From CAYZXL01 sp964482435 (GTDB lineage: Bacteria > Auribacterota > JABMQX01), in NCBI GenBank assembly GCA_964482435.1, contig CAYZXL010000089.1, forward strand, positions 1-14,309: DNA of 14,309 bases, read 5' to 3'. The notes beneath the pieces are model-generated. The model was not told the origin of the DNA and searched no databases. It was given only the letters and a program-made list of their open reading frames with translations. This document shows, in pieces, positions 1-8,024 of this stretch. Positions within the stretch are counted from its first letter, which is position 1. Every line of letters starts with the position of its first letter. The position numbers and the translations under genes were made by a program.

Positions 1-219
1 GCGGTGGTCGGTAAGCCACACGAGATTCACGGGGAGATTCCCGTAGCGTTCGTAAGCCTCAAGCAGGGGGCTGAAGCCTCAAAAGCTGAGTTCATGGATT
101 ATCTCAAGCCGAAAGTCGCGCCGTACAAAGTCCCACGAGAAATCGTTTTCGTGAAGGAATTCCCCCGAGCCCCGACGGGAAAGATTCTCAAGCGGCGCTT
201 GAAAGAGATGGCGACGTGA
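1..219 (+). CDS. Acyl-CoA synthetase (AMP-forming), C-terminal fragment
   Basis: Only the last 72 codons are in the window; the gene begins upstream. They form the small C-terminal domain of an ANL-superfamily adenylating enzyme, which activates a carboxylic acid as acyl-AMP and transfers it to CoA. Visible signatures are a HGEIPVAFV strand near the start, APYKVPREIVFV, and the closing PTGKILKR motif. The lysine of that motif (codon at 181-183) is the conserved catalytic lysine of the adenylation half-reaction. The style of this C-terminus resembles long-chain fatty acyl-CoA ligases (FadD-like), but substrate cannot be read from this domain. The stop is TGA at 217-219. The next gene on the same strand starts about 85 bp later, with no obvious functional link. 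Confidence 0.9.
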   Translation, partial: AVVGKPHEIHGEIPVAFVSLKQGAEASKAEFMDYLKPKVAPYKVPREIVFVKEFPRAPTGKILKRRLKEMAT

Positions 220-266
220 CCCCTTTGAGGGTTTTCGTCGTCTGTTGTTCTGTCAAACCCTTGGGG
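220..266 (+). other. Imperfect inverted repeat after the acyl-CoA synthetase gene
   Basis: AGGGTTT (228-234) pairs with AAACCCT (255-261), and the outer CCCC (220-223) can pair with GGGG (263-266), leaving a 20-nt loop. It starts at the stop codon of the upstream gene and could act as a weak terminator or mRNA 3' end. There is no T-tract, so function is unproven. It does not match the TPP riboswitch core. Confidence 0.3.
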
Positions 267-304
267 GATGCCTCGCGCGTGTGGATAGCCCCGGGGCTTT
301 GCCA

Positions 305-1432
305 ATGGACATTTCTGAGAGAGAAATCTATCGAATAGTTGACGCGAACCTCAACCGGGCACGAGAGGGGTTGAGGGTCGTCGAGGAACTTGCCCGGTTT
401 GTCTTTGCGGACCGAGCCTTGCAGAACAAGACGAAATTGCTTCGTCACAGGCTCGCATCTCATTTTGCTTTTTCTGGCAGAGGGCAAGGCAAAAGCGTCT
501 CAGTCGCGGCGAAGACAGAACACCTCAACCGCGAGTCATTGATTGACTTAGGACGCGATGCGGTAACCGACGTGGGAAAGGACTTTCTCACAAGGAGCGA
601 GGCGAGAAGAGCGGCTCTGACTGACCTCGTTCAGTCCAACTTCGCCAGAATCGAGGAATCGCTCCGGGCGCTCGAGGAATTCACGAAGTTTTACTCGCGT
701 GGGCTTCCGCCCAGGCTGAAGGCTTTGCGATTCGAGGTTTACACCTTAGAGAAAGAATACGTAAGCGCTGCAAATCGAGCTGCGAACGCTCTTTCGTTGA
801 AGGGCATCGGACTCTATCCCATCGTTGACCGGGAGGCTCTGGGGGACCTCGACCCGGTCAGAGTTGCCACGCAGATTCTCGTCCCCGGCGTCCGGATTAT
901 CCAGTATCGGGATAAGGTTTCTTCCGCCGCGGAGATATGCCGCATCTGCGCCGATTTGCGGAAAGTCACGTCGAGGAAGGGCGTAATCTTTATCGTGAAC
1001 GATAGAATTGACATTGCGCAAGCAGCGGGGGCGGACGGTGTTCACCTCGGGCAGGACGACGTTCCCGTTGCGCTGGCTCGTCGGCTTCTCGGCTCGCGGA
1101 AAATCATCGGCAAGTCAACACATTCCTTCGCGCAGGCACGGCAGGCAGCGAGAGAGGATATTGACTATTTGTCCGTCGGGCCCATATTCTCTACCGCGAC
1201 CAAGCCGGGAGCACGAGCCGTCGGCGTCGAGCTCATCGCCAGAGTAAGGGCAATGACCGATAAACCAATCATTGCCATCGGAGGAATCGCCGAGAAGAAC
1301 GCCCGCGACGTATTCGACAAAGGCGCCGACGGCGCAGCAGTAATTTCCGCAATCTTGAAGGGAGAGAACATCCGCGCCGCCGTTCTTTCGCTGACGGGCG
1401 CCTGTCGTGCCCGGAAGAACAGCCGACGCTAA
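305..1432 (+). CDS. thiE: ThiD2-ThiE fusion, thiamine phosphate synthase
   Basis: A 375-residue cytosolic enzyme of thiamine biosynthesis. The C-terminal ThiE half (about residues 166-370) joins HMP pyrophosphate to thiazole phosphate to give thiamine phosphate. Visible ThiE motifs are QYRDK (200-204), VNDR (231-234), HLGQDD (247-252), the GPIFST loop with TKPG (292-302), and IAIGGI near the end. The N-terminal ~150 residues begin with RIVDANLNRAREGLRVVEE, the signature of the ThiD2 extension, which comparative genomics has proposed as an alternative HMP-phosphate kinase. That activity would be an inference here. ThiE alone is about 210 residues, so the length fits a fusion. ATG at 305 is preferred because it lies just before the conserved ThiD2 start; TTG at 245 and GTG at 281 are in frame but add unconserved sequence. 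No strong Shine-Dalgarno is seen at 305. Confidence 0.9.
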   Translation: MDISEREIYRIVDANLNRAREGLRVVEELARFVFADRALQNKTKLLRHRLASHFAFSGRGQGKSVSVAAKTEHLNRESLIDLGRDAVTDVGKDFLTRSEARRAALTDLVQSNFARIEESLRALEEFTKFYSRGLPPRLKALRFEVYTLEKEYVSAANRAANALSLKGIGLYPIVDREALGDLDPVRVATQILVPGVRIIQYRDKVSSAAEICRICADLRKVTSRKGVIFIVNDRIDIAQAAGADGVHLGQDDVPVALARRLLGSRKIIGKSTHSFAQARQAAREDIDYLSVGPIFSTATKPGARAVGVELIARVRAMTDKPIIAIGGIAEKNARDVFDKGADGAAVISAILKGENIRAAVLSLTGACRARKNSRR

Positions 1433-1507
1433 AGCGAGCGGAGGCGTTCCGGGCTGTATCTCACGCTTCCTGGACGGCGATTCCAAATCAAATCCTGACC
1501 CCATGAT

Positions 1508-1514
1508 GGAGGAA
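1508..1514 (+). promoter_or_regulatory. Ribosome binding site of the epimerase gene
   Basis: GGAGGAA lies with GGAGG six bases upstream of the ATG at 1519. It decides between ATG 1519 and the out-of-frame ATGs just before it (1503, 1506 and 1515). Confidence 0.75.
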
Positions 1515-1518
1515 ATGA

Positions 1519-2448
1519 ATGGCACGTTATCTTGTTACCGGAGGAGCTGGATTCATAGGGTCGAACATCGCGCACGAACTGGTCAGGCGCGGCGAGACCG
1601 TTCGTATCATTGACAATCTCGCCACCGGACGAAGGAAAAACCTTGACGGGCTCCTCGGTAAAGCCGAGTTCATCGAGGGGGACATCTGCGACCCGGAAAC
1701 CATCCGGCGAGCCGTTTCCGGCGTGGACTACGTGCTTCATCAAGCAGCGATTCCGTCGGTGGCTCGTTCCGTCGAGGACCCTCTGACTACTAACCGGGCA
1801 AACGTAACCGGGACGCTCAGTGTGCTTATCGCCTCCCGGGACGCGAAGGTCAAACGGGTCGTTTTCGCGTCCTCGTCGTCAGTATATGGCGATTCACCAA
1901 CGTTGCCGAAGATGGAAGATATGCCGCCCAGTCCTTTATCTCCGTACGCCGCCAGCAAACTGATCGGGGAGTATTACTGCAAGATTTTCCAGAGCCTCTA
2001 CGGGCTGGAGACAATTTGCCTGCGATACTTCAACGTGTTCGGTCCACGACAGGACCCCACCTCTCAGTACGCGGCCGTCATTCCCATTTTCATCACTGCC
2101 GTCGCTTCGGGTCGGCGTCCCGTCGTGTACGGTGATGGTCTTCAGTCTCGGGACTTCACTTTCGTGGAGAACGTGGTGGAGGTCAACCTTTTAGCGTGCT
2201 CAGCGCCAAAGGAAGCGACCGGGCAAATTTACAACGTCGCCTGCGGCGAACGGTTCAGTCTGCTGGATCTTCTCGACGAGATGGGCAGAGTTTTGAGCAA
2301 AAAGGCCGATCCGATTTTTGAGGCCGCCCGTCCGGGCGACGTCAAACACTCCCTCGCCGACATCTCGCGGGCGAAGAAGTTTCTCCGCTTTGAGCCGAAG
2401 GTGTCGTTCACCGAAGGTCTCCGCCGCACCGTCGCCTGGTTCACGTGA
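1519..2448 (+). CDS. NAD-dependent nucleotide-sugar epimerase/dehydratase (extended SDR)
   Basis: A 309-residue extended short-chain dehydrogenase that most likely interconverts nucleotide sugars at C4 (UDP-glucose or UDP-GlcNAc type) for surface polysaccharide. The Rossmann NAD motif TGGAGFIG is at residues 7-14, with an acidic D32 after the second strand that fits NAD binding. The active site is intact: the serine cluster SSSSVYGD at 118-125 and YAASK with Y143 and K147. RYFNVFGPRQDP followed by YAAVIP is characteristic of the UDP-hexose/UDP-N-acetylhexosamine 4-epimerase branch (GalE/WbpP-like). Length is typical. Substrate cannot be fixed from sequence, so no symbol is given. It follows thiE by 86 bp on the same strand, has its own strong ribosome binding site, and has no glycosyltransferase neighbours. 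Confidence 0.88.
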   Translation: MARYLVTGGAGFIGSNIAHELVRRGETVRIIDNLATGRRKNLDGLLGKAEFIEGDICDPETIRRAVSGVDYVLHQAAIPSVARSVEDPLTTNRANVTGTLSVLIASRDAKVKRVVFASSSSVYGDSPTLPKMEDMPPSPLSPYAASKLIGEYYCKIFQSLYGLETICLRYFNVFGPRQDPTSQYAAVIPIFITAVASGRRPVVYGDGLQSRDFTFVENVVEVNLLACSAPKEATGQIYNVACGERFSLLDLLDEMGRVLSKKADPIFEAARPGDVKHSLADISRAKKFLRFEPKVSFTEGLRRTVAWFT

Positions 2449-2667
2449 GTTCGGGCCGCGGCGCTATTCTGACGACGGCGGAGGCAATGCCAAGAGCAAC
2501 CCTCACCGGCGCGTTCCCTGACGGGCGAATCCCCACACGTGTTGCATTTCCGTCGGGAATCTGGTAATCATTCAGGCTCGCCGTGGAAATCGGTGAGGGC
2601 GGGGTTGGCTAATGAGCCCGCGGCGCGAGCGGCATCTAACGCATCAGTGGCCGAAGGGAAAAAATAG

Positions 2668-4446
2668 ATGAAGGTTCGGATGACTGGCCGGGAATTGAAG
2701 GCCAGGTATATAGAGTTCTTCGTTGAAAAGAATCACAAGGAGATAGGGCAGGCTTCGCTCATACCGGAGCATGACCCGTCGGTGCTTTTCACGACGGCGG
2801 GGATGCATCCTTTAGTGCCATATCTTTTAGGCGAGCCGCACCCTCAAGGCAGGCGCCTGGTCAACGTACAGCGCTGCCTGCGGACGGACGACATAGACGA
2901 AGTGGGGGACGAAGCTCACCTGACTTTCTTCGAGATGCTCGGCAACTGGAGCCTCGGCGATTACTTCAAGGAAGAGGCGATTCAGTTGAGCTATGAGTTC
3001 CTCACCGAGCACCTTGGGATCGAGCCGGAAAGGCTGTGGGTGACGGTTTTTGACGGAGACGAGGATGCGCCAAGAGACGAGGAAGCGGCAGGAATCTGGA
3101 AGTCGCTGGGCATCCCCGACGAGAGGATTTACTACCTCAGCAAGAAGGAGAACTGGTGGGGGCCTGCGGGTCAGACCGGTCCCTGCGGCCCTGACACCGA
3201 GATGTTTTACGACGTGGGGAAGCCACCGTGCGGTGCCGATTGCCGTCCCGGTTGCCCGTGCCAGAAGTTCGTCGAGATATGGAACGACGTCTTCATGCAG
3301 TACAACAAGACGGCGGATGGCCGGTATCTGCCGCTGGAGCAGAAGAACGTTGATACAGGTTTGGGAGTCGAGCGTGTTGCAGCGGTTTTGCAGGACAAAC
3401 CGAGCGTGTTTGAGACGGAGCTTTTTGCGCCCATCGTCTCGGCAATCGAAGGACTATCCGCCGAACCGACGCAGCGGAGCCTGCGGATAATCTCTGACCA
3501 CCTTCGCGCATCCACGTTTCTCCTCGCTGAGAATTTGCCTCCATCGAACATTGAGAGAGGATACGTCCTGCGGCGATTGATACGCCGCTCCATCCGGCAC
3601 GGAAGGTCAATCGGGATTGAAAAAGATTTTGTCGGTCGGGTCGCCTCGGTGGTCATCGAGGAATACAAGGACTCGTATCCGCATCTTGAGAAGATGAAGG
3701 ATTTCATTCTGACGGAAGCCCAGAAGGAGGAGGAACGATTCCGGGAGACGCTTCAGAAGGGAATGCGCGAGTTTGAGCGAGAACTGGCACGCTTCACGGG
3801 AGCCCAGGGTCCGGTTGTCTTCTCCGGGAAGAGAGCTTTCTACTTCTACGAGACGTTTGGTTTCCCGATCGAGCTGACGGAGGAGATGCTCAAAGAGCGA
3901 TTCCCCCAGGCGACCATTGACCGGAAGGAATTCGATGCCGCGTATGAAAAGCACCGCGAGATGTCGAGGCTCGGAGCAGAGCAGAAGTTCAGGGGAGGAC
4001 TCGCGGACGCCTCGGAGCAGACAACGCGGCTTCACACGGCGACGCATCTTTTGCACCAGGCACTCAGGGCCGTGCTCGGGCCGCACGTCGAACAAAAGGG
4101 GAGCAACATCACACCGGAGAGGCTACGGTTCGATTTTTCACACCCGACGAAGATGACCGGGGAAGAGATTGCGGAGGTAGAGCGCATCGTCAACGAGAAA
4201 ATCGAGAAGGCGCTTCCCGTGGAGTTCGTCATGACGACGCTCGAGGAGGCGAAGGGGCAGGGGGCCATTGCGCTGTTCGGCGACAAATACGGGGAGAACG
4301 TGAAACTCTATTCCATCGGAGATTTCTCCAAAGAGGTCTGCGGCGGGCCTCATGTTCGCAACACGTCGGAGTTGGGGAAATTCAGGATTGTCAAGGAGGA
4401 AGCGTGCAGCGCGGGTATCAGAAGAATAAGAGCGGTCCTCGAGTGA
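2668..4446 (+). CDS. alaS: Alanyl-tRNA synthetase, short form without C-Ala domain
   Basis: A 592-residue class II synthetase that charges tRNA-Ala and clears mischarged Ser/Gly-tRNA. The catalytic domain is clear: TGRELKARYIEFF at the start, class II motif 1 around FTTAGMHPLVPYL, RCLRTDDIDEVG, FFEMLGNWSLGDYF, and GLGVERVA later. The middle tRNA-recognition region follows. The editing (SAD) domain has all four metal-ligand residues: HTATH (H456, H460) and CGGPH (C558, H562). The protein stops at SAGIRRIRAVLE, exactly where this domain ends, whereas typical bacterial AlaRS runs to about 875 residues with a C-Ala domain. No frameshifted C-Ala continuation is visible downstream. Start 2668 has GAAGGGA nine bases upstream; in-frame ATG 2680 is an alternative that matches the usual family start (MTGRE). 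Confidence 0.93.
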   Translation: MKVRMTGRELKARYIEFFVEKNHKEIGQASLIPEHDPSVLFTTAGMHPLVPYLLGEPHPQGRRLVNVQRCLRTDDIDEVGDEAHLTFFEMLGNWSLGDYFKEEAIQLSYEFLTEHLGIEPERLWVTVFDGDEDAPRDEEAAGIWKSLGIPDERIYYLSKKENWWGPAGQTGPCGPDTEMFYDVGKPPCGADCRPGCPCQKFVEIWNDVFMQYNKTADGRYLPLEQKNVDTGLGVERVAAVLQDKPSVFETELFAPIVSAIEGLSAEPTQRSLRIISDHLRASTFLLAENLPPSNIERGYVLRRLIRRSIRHGRSIGIEKDFVGRVASVVIEEYKDSYPHLEKMKDFILTEAQKEEERFRETLQKGMREFERELARFTGAQGPVVFSGKRAFYFYETFGFPIELTEEMLKERFPQATIDRKEFDAAYEKHREMSRLGAEQKFRGGLADASEQTTRLHTATHLLHQALRAVLGPHVEQKGSNITPERLRFDFSHPTKMTGEEIAEVERIVNEKIEKALPVEFVMTTLEEAKGQGAIALFGDKYGENVKLYSIGDFSKEVCGGPHVRNTSELGKFRIVKEEACSAGIRRIRAVLE

Positions 4447-4546
4447 GACTGGTCCGAGCGTGTCCACAACCCCGAGCTGTGAAAGGAGCGTCGGTCCCCT
4501 ATCATCGAGGCATGGGTGACCTACGGCAAACGAACGCCCACGCGGA

Positions 4547-4576
4547 TTGCCTTTCGGTCCTTTCATCGTGTAGAAT
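4547..4576 (+). promoter_or_regulatory. Putative sigma70 promoter for the Tat protein/cytochrome pair
   Basis: TTGCCT at 4547-4552 and TAGAAT at 4571-4576 are spaced by 18 bases (4/6 and 5/6 matches to consensus). They lie in the 208-bp gap after alaS, about 75 bases upstream of the ATG at 4655. Read by eye only. Confidence 0.4.
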
Positions 4577-4640
4577 CGTGACCGTCGCAATGAAGTTTGT
4601 CTCGCAACTTTGTTGTTGATGATGGTTGACTTCTAAAAAT

Positions 4641-4648
4641 GGGAGGTG
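4641..4648 (+). promoter_or_regulatory. Ribosome binding site that fixes the start at 4655
   Basis: GGGAGGTG is six bases before ATG 4655. The in-frame GTG at 4646 lies inside this site and is therefore unlikely to be the start. Confidence 0.75.
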
Positions 4649-4654
4649 CGAACT

Positions 4655-5620
4655 ATGTCTGGTTGCGACAGTCGTATCGAAGGCGGCTGCCCGTCCAACC
4701 GCGGTGTTCCTCGACGGGCGTTTCTGAAACAGATTGTGGCGGGAGGAATGGCTCTCGCTGGGTCGTCGGTGTTGCGGGCTTCGCGGGGTGCGGTCAGCGC
4801 ACCACCGGAGAAAGCCCTGCCGACGATTCAGCTTCGCGACAAAAAAATCACCCGGCTGGTTGCGGGCTACAACCCGATCGGCGGATTCTCTCACTCCACG
4901 AAGAGGCTCACCGAGCACATGCTTCAGTATTTCACCGTGGAGCGGACGACGGACTTTCTCCTGCATTGCGAGGAGGAGGGAATCACCACCTGGCAGGCCG
5001 ACCCGACGCCGAAGGTGCGTGATGCCTTGCGTGCAGCCTGGGAACGCGGCTCGAAACTCCAGTGGATTTGCCTGATGTCGGACAAACAGGCTCTGAAAGA
5101 TGCTCTGGAGCTGAAGCCCATCGCCATCGTCCACCACGGCGGCGTCACGGACAGCATGTTCCAGACGGGCAAGCAAGAGCAGGTTCGTGACTTCGTGAAG
5201 AAGGTTCTGGACTCAGGAGTGATTGCCGGGATTTCGACGCACAATCCCGACAATCTGGCAAAAATCGAAGAGGCGGGCTGGGAGAACGATTTCTTCATGA
5301 CGTGCTTCTACAGGATCAGCCGCACGCCGGAGGAGATCAAAAAGATGGTGGGGGACGGTGTCGTCGGCGAGTTGTACCTGGAGTCCGATCCAAAGAAGAT
5401 GACGGAACGTGTCCGCCAGGTGAAAAAGCCTTGCCTCGGTTTTAAGATTCTCGCGGCGGGTCGTGTTTGCTGGGACAGGTTCTCCATCGAGCAGGCGTTC
5501 TCCTTCGCCTACGCGAACATCAAGCCGGGCGACGGCGTCATCGTTGGGATGTATCCTGTGTTCTTCGACGAGGTGAAGGAAGACGCCGACTTCGCAAGGA
5601 AATACGCCAAGTCAGCATGA
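4655..5620 (+). CDS. Tat-exported aldo/keto-reductase-like TIM-barrel protein
   Basis: A 321-residue protein with a twin-arginine signal: RRAFLKQ with R20 and R21, then a hydrophobic stretch (IVAGGMALAGSSVL), so it should be folded with any cofactor in the cytoplasm and exported. The mature part resembles the aldo/keto reductase barrel: GYNPIGG after the first strand, GVTD around the middle, and GISTHNPDNL, the kind of loop seen in AKR-like proteins. The segment where AKRs carry the catalytic Asp and Tyr reads TTWQADPTPKVRDAL, so the usual catalytic tetrad is not evident and oxidoreductase activity is uncertain. Its stop codon overlaps the start of the cytochrome c gene (ATGA), which implies translational coupling and a shared periplasmic role, possibly redox. 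I do not recognise a specific substrate. Confidence 0.8.
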   Translation: MSGCDSRIEGGCPSNRGVPRRAFLKQIVAGGMALAGSSVLRASRGAVSAPPEKALPTIQLRDKKITRLVAGYNPIGGFSHSTKRLTEHMLQYFTVERTTDFLLHCEEEGITTWQADPTPKVRDALRAAWERGSKLQWICLMSDKQALKDALELKPIAIVHHGGVTDSMFQTGKQEQVRDFVKKVLDSGVIAGISTHNPDNLAKIEEAGWENDFFMTCFYRISRTPEEIKKMVGDGVVGELYLESDPKKMTERVRQVKKPCLGFKILAAGRVCWDRFSIEQAFSFAYANIKPGDGVIVGMYPVFFDEVKEDADFARKYAKSA

Positions 5621-6318
5621 GGCTTCCCCTGCATCCCGCGATGAGAACGAAAGTCCTGGCGCTCCTATGCGTGGTTTGCGTATGCGCCCTGTATCTGGCG
5701 AGAGCCGAGAACGGGTCAGTGCGGATTCTCCGGCCGCTGGACAAATCGGTTGTGGGACCCGGCCCCGTCGAGATAGCGGTGATTGTGTCGCCGAGCGGCG
5801 GTCTGCCAACGGTTGTCCTCGACGGAGAGAAGCTCCGATTATCCGGGCCGCCAGGCGGTCCTGATAAAAATGCCGCGAAATCTGGCGCATTGGCCCACGG
5901 GGTGTTTGAGCCTCCCGCTTTCGTTCTGGTTCGTCGGCTTTCTCCCGGCATCCACGAACTGCGCGCAGGAGACGCCGGCGTGAAATTCTTCGTCTGCGAC
6001 GAGGAGGGGAAAAACGTTCCGCTGAAGGATTGGCTTCGGTACATCGCTCACCCGCCCGCGGACGAAAAGACAGTTTCCTGCGTGGGGTGCCACGAGCTGG
6101 CGAAAGACGGGCGATTCACAAATATGACGAGCGCCTTCTCGATGGAAAAGCCGACGCGTTGCTTCGAGTGCCACAACCCCAACGAGTTGAGCCTGACTCA
6201 CAGGCACAGGTTAGACCCGCTTGCCTTTTGTCAAATGTGCCACGAGCCTCACGGTTCGGCCGCCGAGCACATCCTCAAGATGCCCGCCGAGAAAGCTTGC
6301 ACGCTTTGCCATGACTGA
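5617..6318 (+). CDS. Periplasmic tetrahaem cytochrome c
   Basis: A 233-residue exported protein with four CxxCH haem c sites: C155-H159, C182-H186, C205-H209 and C228-H232. The last haem site ends one residue before the stop. The number and spacing fit the paired-CXXCH family. Extra histidines (THRHRL, HEPHG, AAEH) could serve as distal ligands. The N-terminus has a Sec signal (KVLALLCVVCVCALYLARA), followed by an Ig-like beta region around residues 33-130 (SVRILRPLDKSVVGPGPVEI). The ATG at 5617 overlaps the stop of the Tat gene (ATGA); ATG 5641 (residue 9) would give a cleaner signal peptide but has no visible Shine-Dalgarno. It is likely an electron carrier partnered with the upstream Tat protein. 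Being short and ending at a haem site, it could be one part of a larger electron-transfer chain. Confidence 0.88.
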   Translation: MRLPLHPAMRTKVLALLCVVCVCALYLARAENGSVRILRPLDKSVVGPGPVEIAVIVSPSGGLPTVVLDGEKLRLSGPPGGPDKNAAKSGALAHGVFEPPAFVLVRRLSPGIHELRAGDAGVKFFVCDEEGKNVPLKDWLRYIAHPPADEKTVSCVGCHELAKDGRFTNMTSAFSMEKPTRCFECHNPNELSLTHRHRLDPLAFCQMCHEPHGSAAEHILKMPAEKACTLCHD

Positions 6319-6473
6319 TTATGTGCTTGAGACACCGGTCGGGCCAGAGACAGGTGTCTGGCGGCGAGGGAGGCGTCTCGGACGCCGTGGGGGCCGCTGG
6401 CCCGCAGCGCCCTGAAAGGGCGAAGCACACCCACTGAGATAGAGCGACAGCCCGGTCGTTGCCCCTCCCGCGT
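6319..6473. repeat. Intergenic cluster of four perfect hairpins between convergent genes
   Basis: Four perfect inverted repeats fall within 93 bp: AGACACC/GGTGTCT (6330-6336 and 6353-6359), GGCGTC/GACGCC with loop TCG (6372-6386), GGGCC/GGCCC with loop GCT (6391-6403), and CGCCCT/AGGGCG with loop GAA (6408-6422). They sit between the stops of the cytochrome c gene (+) and the giant beta-helix gene (-), so a bidirectional transcription-end role is likely. No T-tract follows any of them. The mosaic of different palindromes resembles a BIME/REP-like element. Confidence 0.6.
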
Positions 6474-8024
6474 TCATCGGGCCTCGATCCGGTAGAACCT
6501 CAATCGGGGCGTCGGGTCCGCATCGGTCCACGTTGTAATCTCACCCTGCGACGGGACGGTCGCCTTCTCTTCCCACTTGCCGGTCAGCAGGTCCAGGCAA
6601 GACCAGACGACATAAGTCTCTCCGACCCGACTACTCCAAATGAGTCCCGACCCTGCACCAGACGGCGCGGCAACCTCCACTATGCGAAATGGCCACGACC
6701 CGTACTCGTACGCCCCCATGTCAACGGTCTTCGAGGATTTTCCGAAGAAGATTCGCGGGTTGCCATCGAAGTCAACCGCGCGCCACATCCAATCCTCGTT
6801 CATCCCGGCATCAATGCAAGGCGAATCGGGCGCAAGCCGATAATCGTTGTCCTCCCACGTCTCCGGCAGATTGTCCGGCCCGTCTAGGTCAACAAATTGC
6901 GGGTCCGATGCTGTGTTCCCCTTTCCGGCCCCGGTCCAGTTCTCAATGCACGAATATTCCGGTAAGGCGCAGTCAACCATTTGCGGTGCGCAGCCGCCGA
7001 TCTTTCCCCAGATGACGCAGTTCCTGATTGCGCCATTGCACTCGTACAGCCCGCAGCCGAACGCCGAGTTCCCTGCTATCGTGTTGTTTCGGATCGTCCC
7101 CTGGCACCGATAAAACGCGGCGCCGTAGTCACTCGCCGAATTTCCTGTTATTACGTTGTTCTGGACCGTGCCCCTGCACGAAGCCAGCCCCCCGCCATCA
7201 TGGTCGGCCGTATTGCCCACGATGATGTTGTTCTGGACTGTGCCATCGCACCCGTACAGCCCGCCGCCCTCATAGCCGGCTGTATTCCGCGCGATGACGT
7301 TGTCCTCAATCGTCCCATTGCACCAACCCAACCCCCCTCCGTAGTGAACCGCCGAATTTCCCGTTATTGTGTTGTTATGGACCTTGCCATCGCACTCATA
7401 AAGCCCGCCGCCAGAGTTTGCGCGGATCGTGTTGTTACAGACCACGCCATCGCACTCATAAAGCCCGCCGCCGCCATAGTGAATCCCCGAATTTCCAATT
7501 ATTGTGTTGCTATGAACTGTGCCATTGCACCAGGAGAGGCCGCCGCCCCCGTACTCTGCCGAGTTTTCGCCGATTGCGTTGTTCTGGATGGTGCCCCAGC
7601 ACCCGTAAAGCCCGCCGCCATACCCGTCAGCGCGGTTCTGGACAATTCTGTTGTTCCGAATGGTAGCGCGAGTGTGCCCCCCCATCGTTGCGCCGCATAT
7701 TCCGCCACCATACACGGCCTTGCCATTCTGGACGGTGAAGCCGCACAAAACGCACGATTCGTCCTCGGTCCCCAGGAAGCTGACCACGGGGCCGGCATCT
7801 CCGCCATCAAGGACGGTATTTGCTTCGACCGCAGGGGCATCGGGATTGATGCTCGTCAGCGTGATGTCCTTCCCGTGAAAATGAATATTCTCAACGTAGT
7901 GTCCTTCACCCACGGTGATGGTGTCGTTGTCACAGGCAGCATCAATCGCCTCCTGGACTGTCTTAAAAGCGCTCTGCCAGGAGCTCCCGTCTCCCGAACT
8001 TGCCACTGACCCATCCACATACCG
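6474..8024 (-). repeat. Beta-helix module 5 and C-terminal domain
   Basis: Residues 1675-2190. It begins RYVDGSV and has nine rungs, all with the ladder cysteine, the longest run in the protein. It ends with a variant closing motif (SPCIDAGMNEDW, DMGAYEYG) instead of an Asp-rich linker. A final domain of about 75 residues follows, with GETYVVWSCLDLLTGKW and RFYRIE. Two rungs here carry a 27-nt exact DNA repeat (7386-7412 and 7446-7472). Confidence 0.75.

Noticed and set aside
220..304. Possible TPP riboswitch in front of thiE.
   Set aside because: The leader has an inverted repeat but lacks the CTGAGA and GAACCTGA-type core and is too short for the full fold.
2449..2667. Possible T-box or other regulatory leader before alaS.
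   Set aside because: No GGTGG-type T-box sequence and no terminator/antiterminator pair could be found; nothing supported was seen in these 219 bases.
4502..5176. A 224-codon minus-strand frame opposite the Tat protein gene.
   Set aside because: Arg/Leu-rich shadow frame with no domain or ribosome binding site; the + strand gene has a Tat signal and strong start.
5467..5616. Upstream extension of the cytochrome frame.
   Set aside because: It is arginine-rich shadow sequence of the Tat gene; the signal peptide only makes sense from ATG 5617 or 5641.
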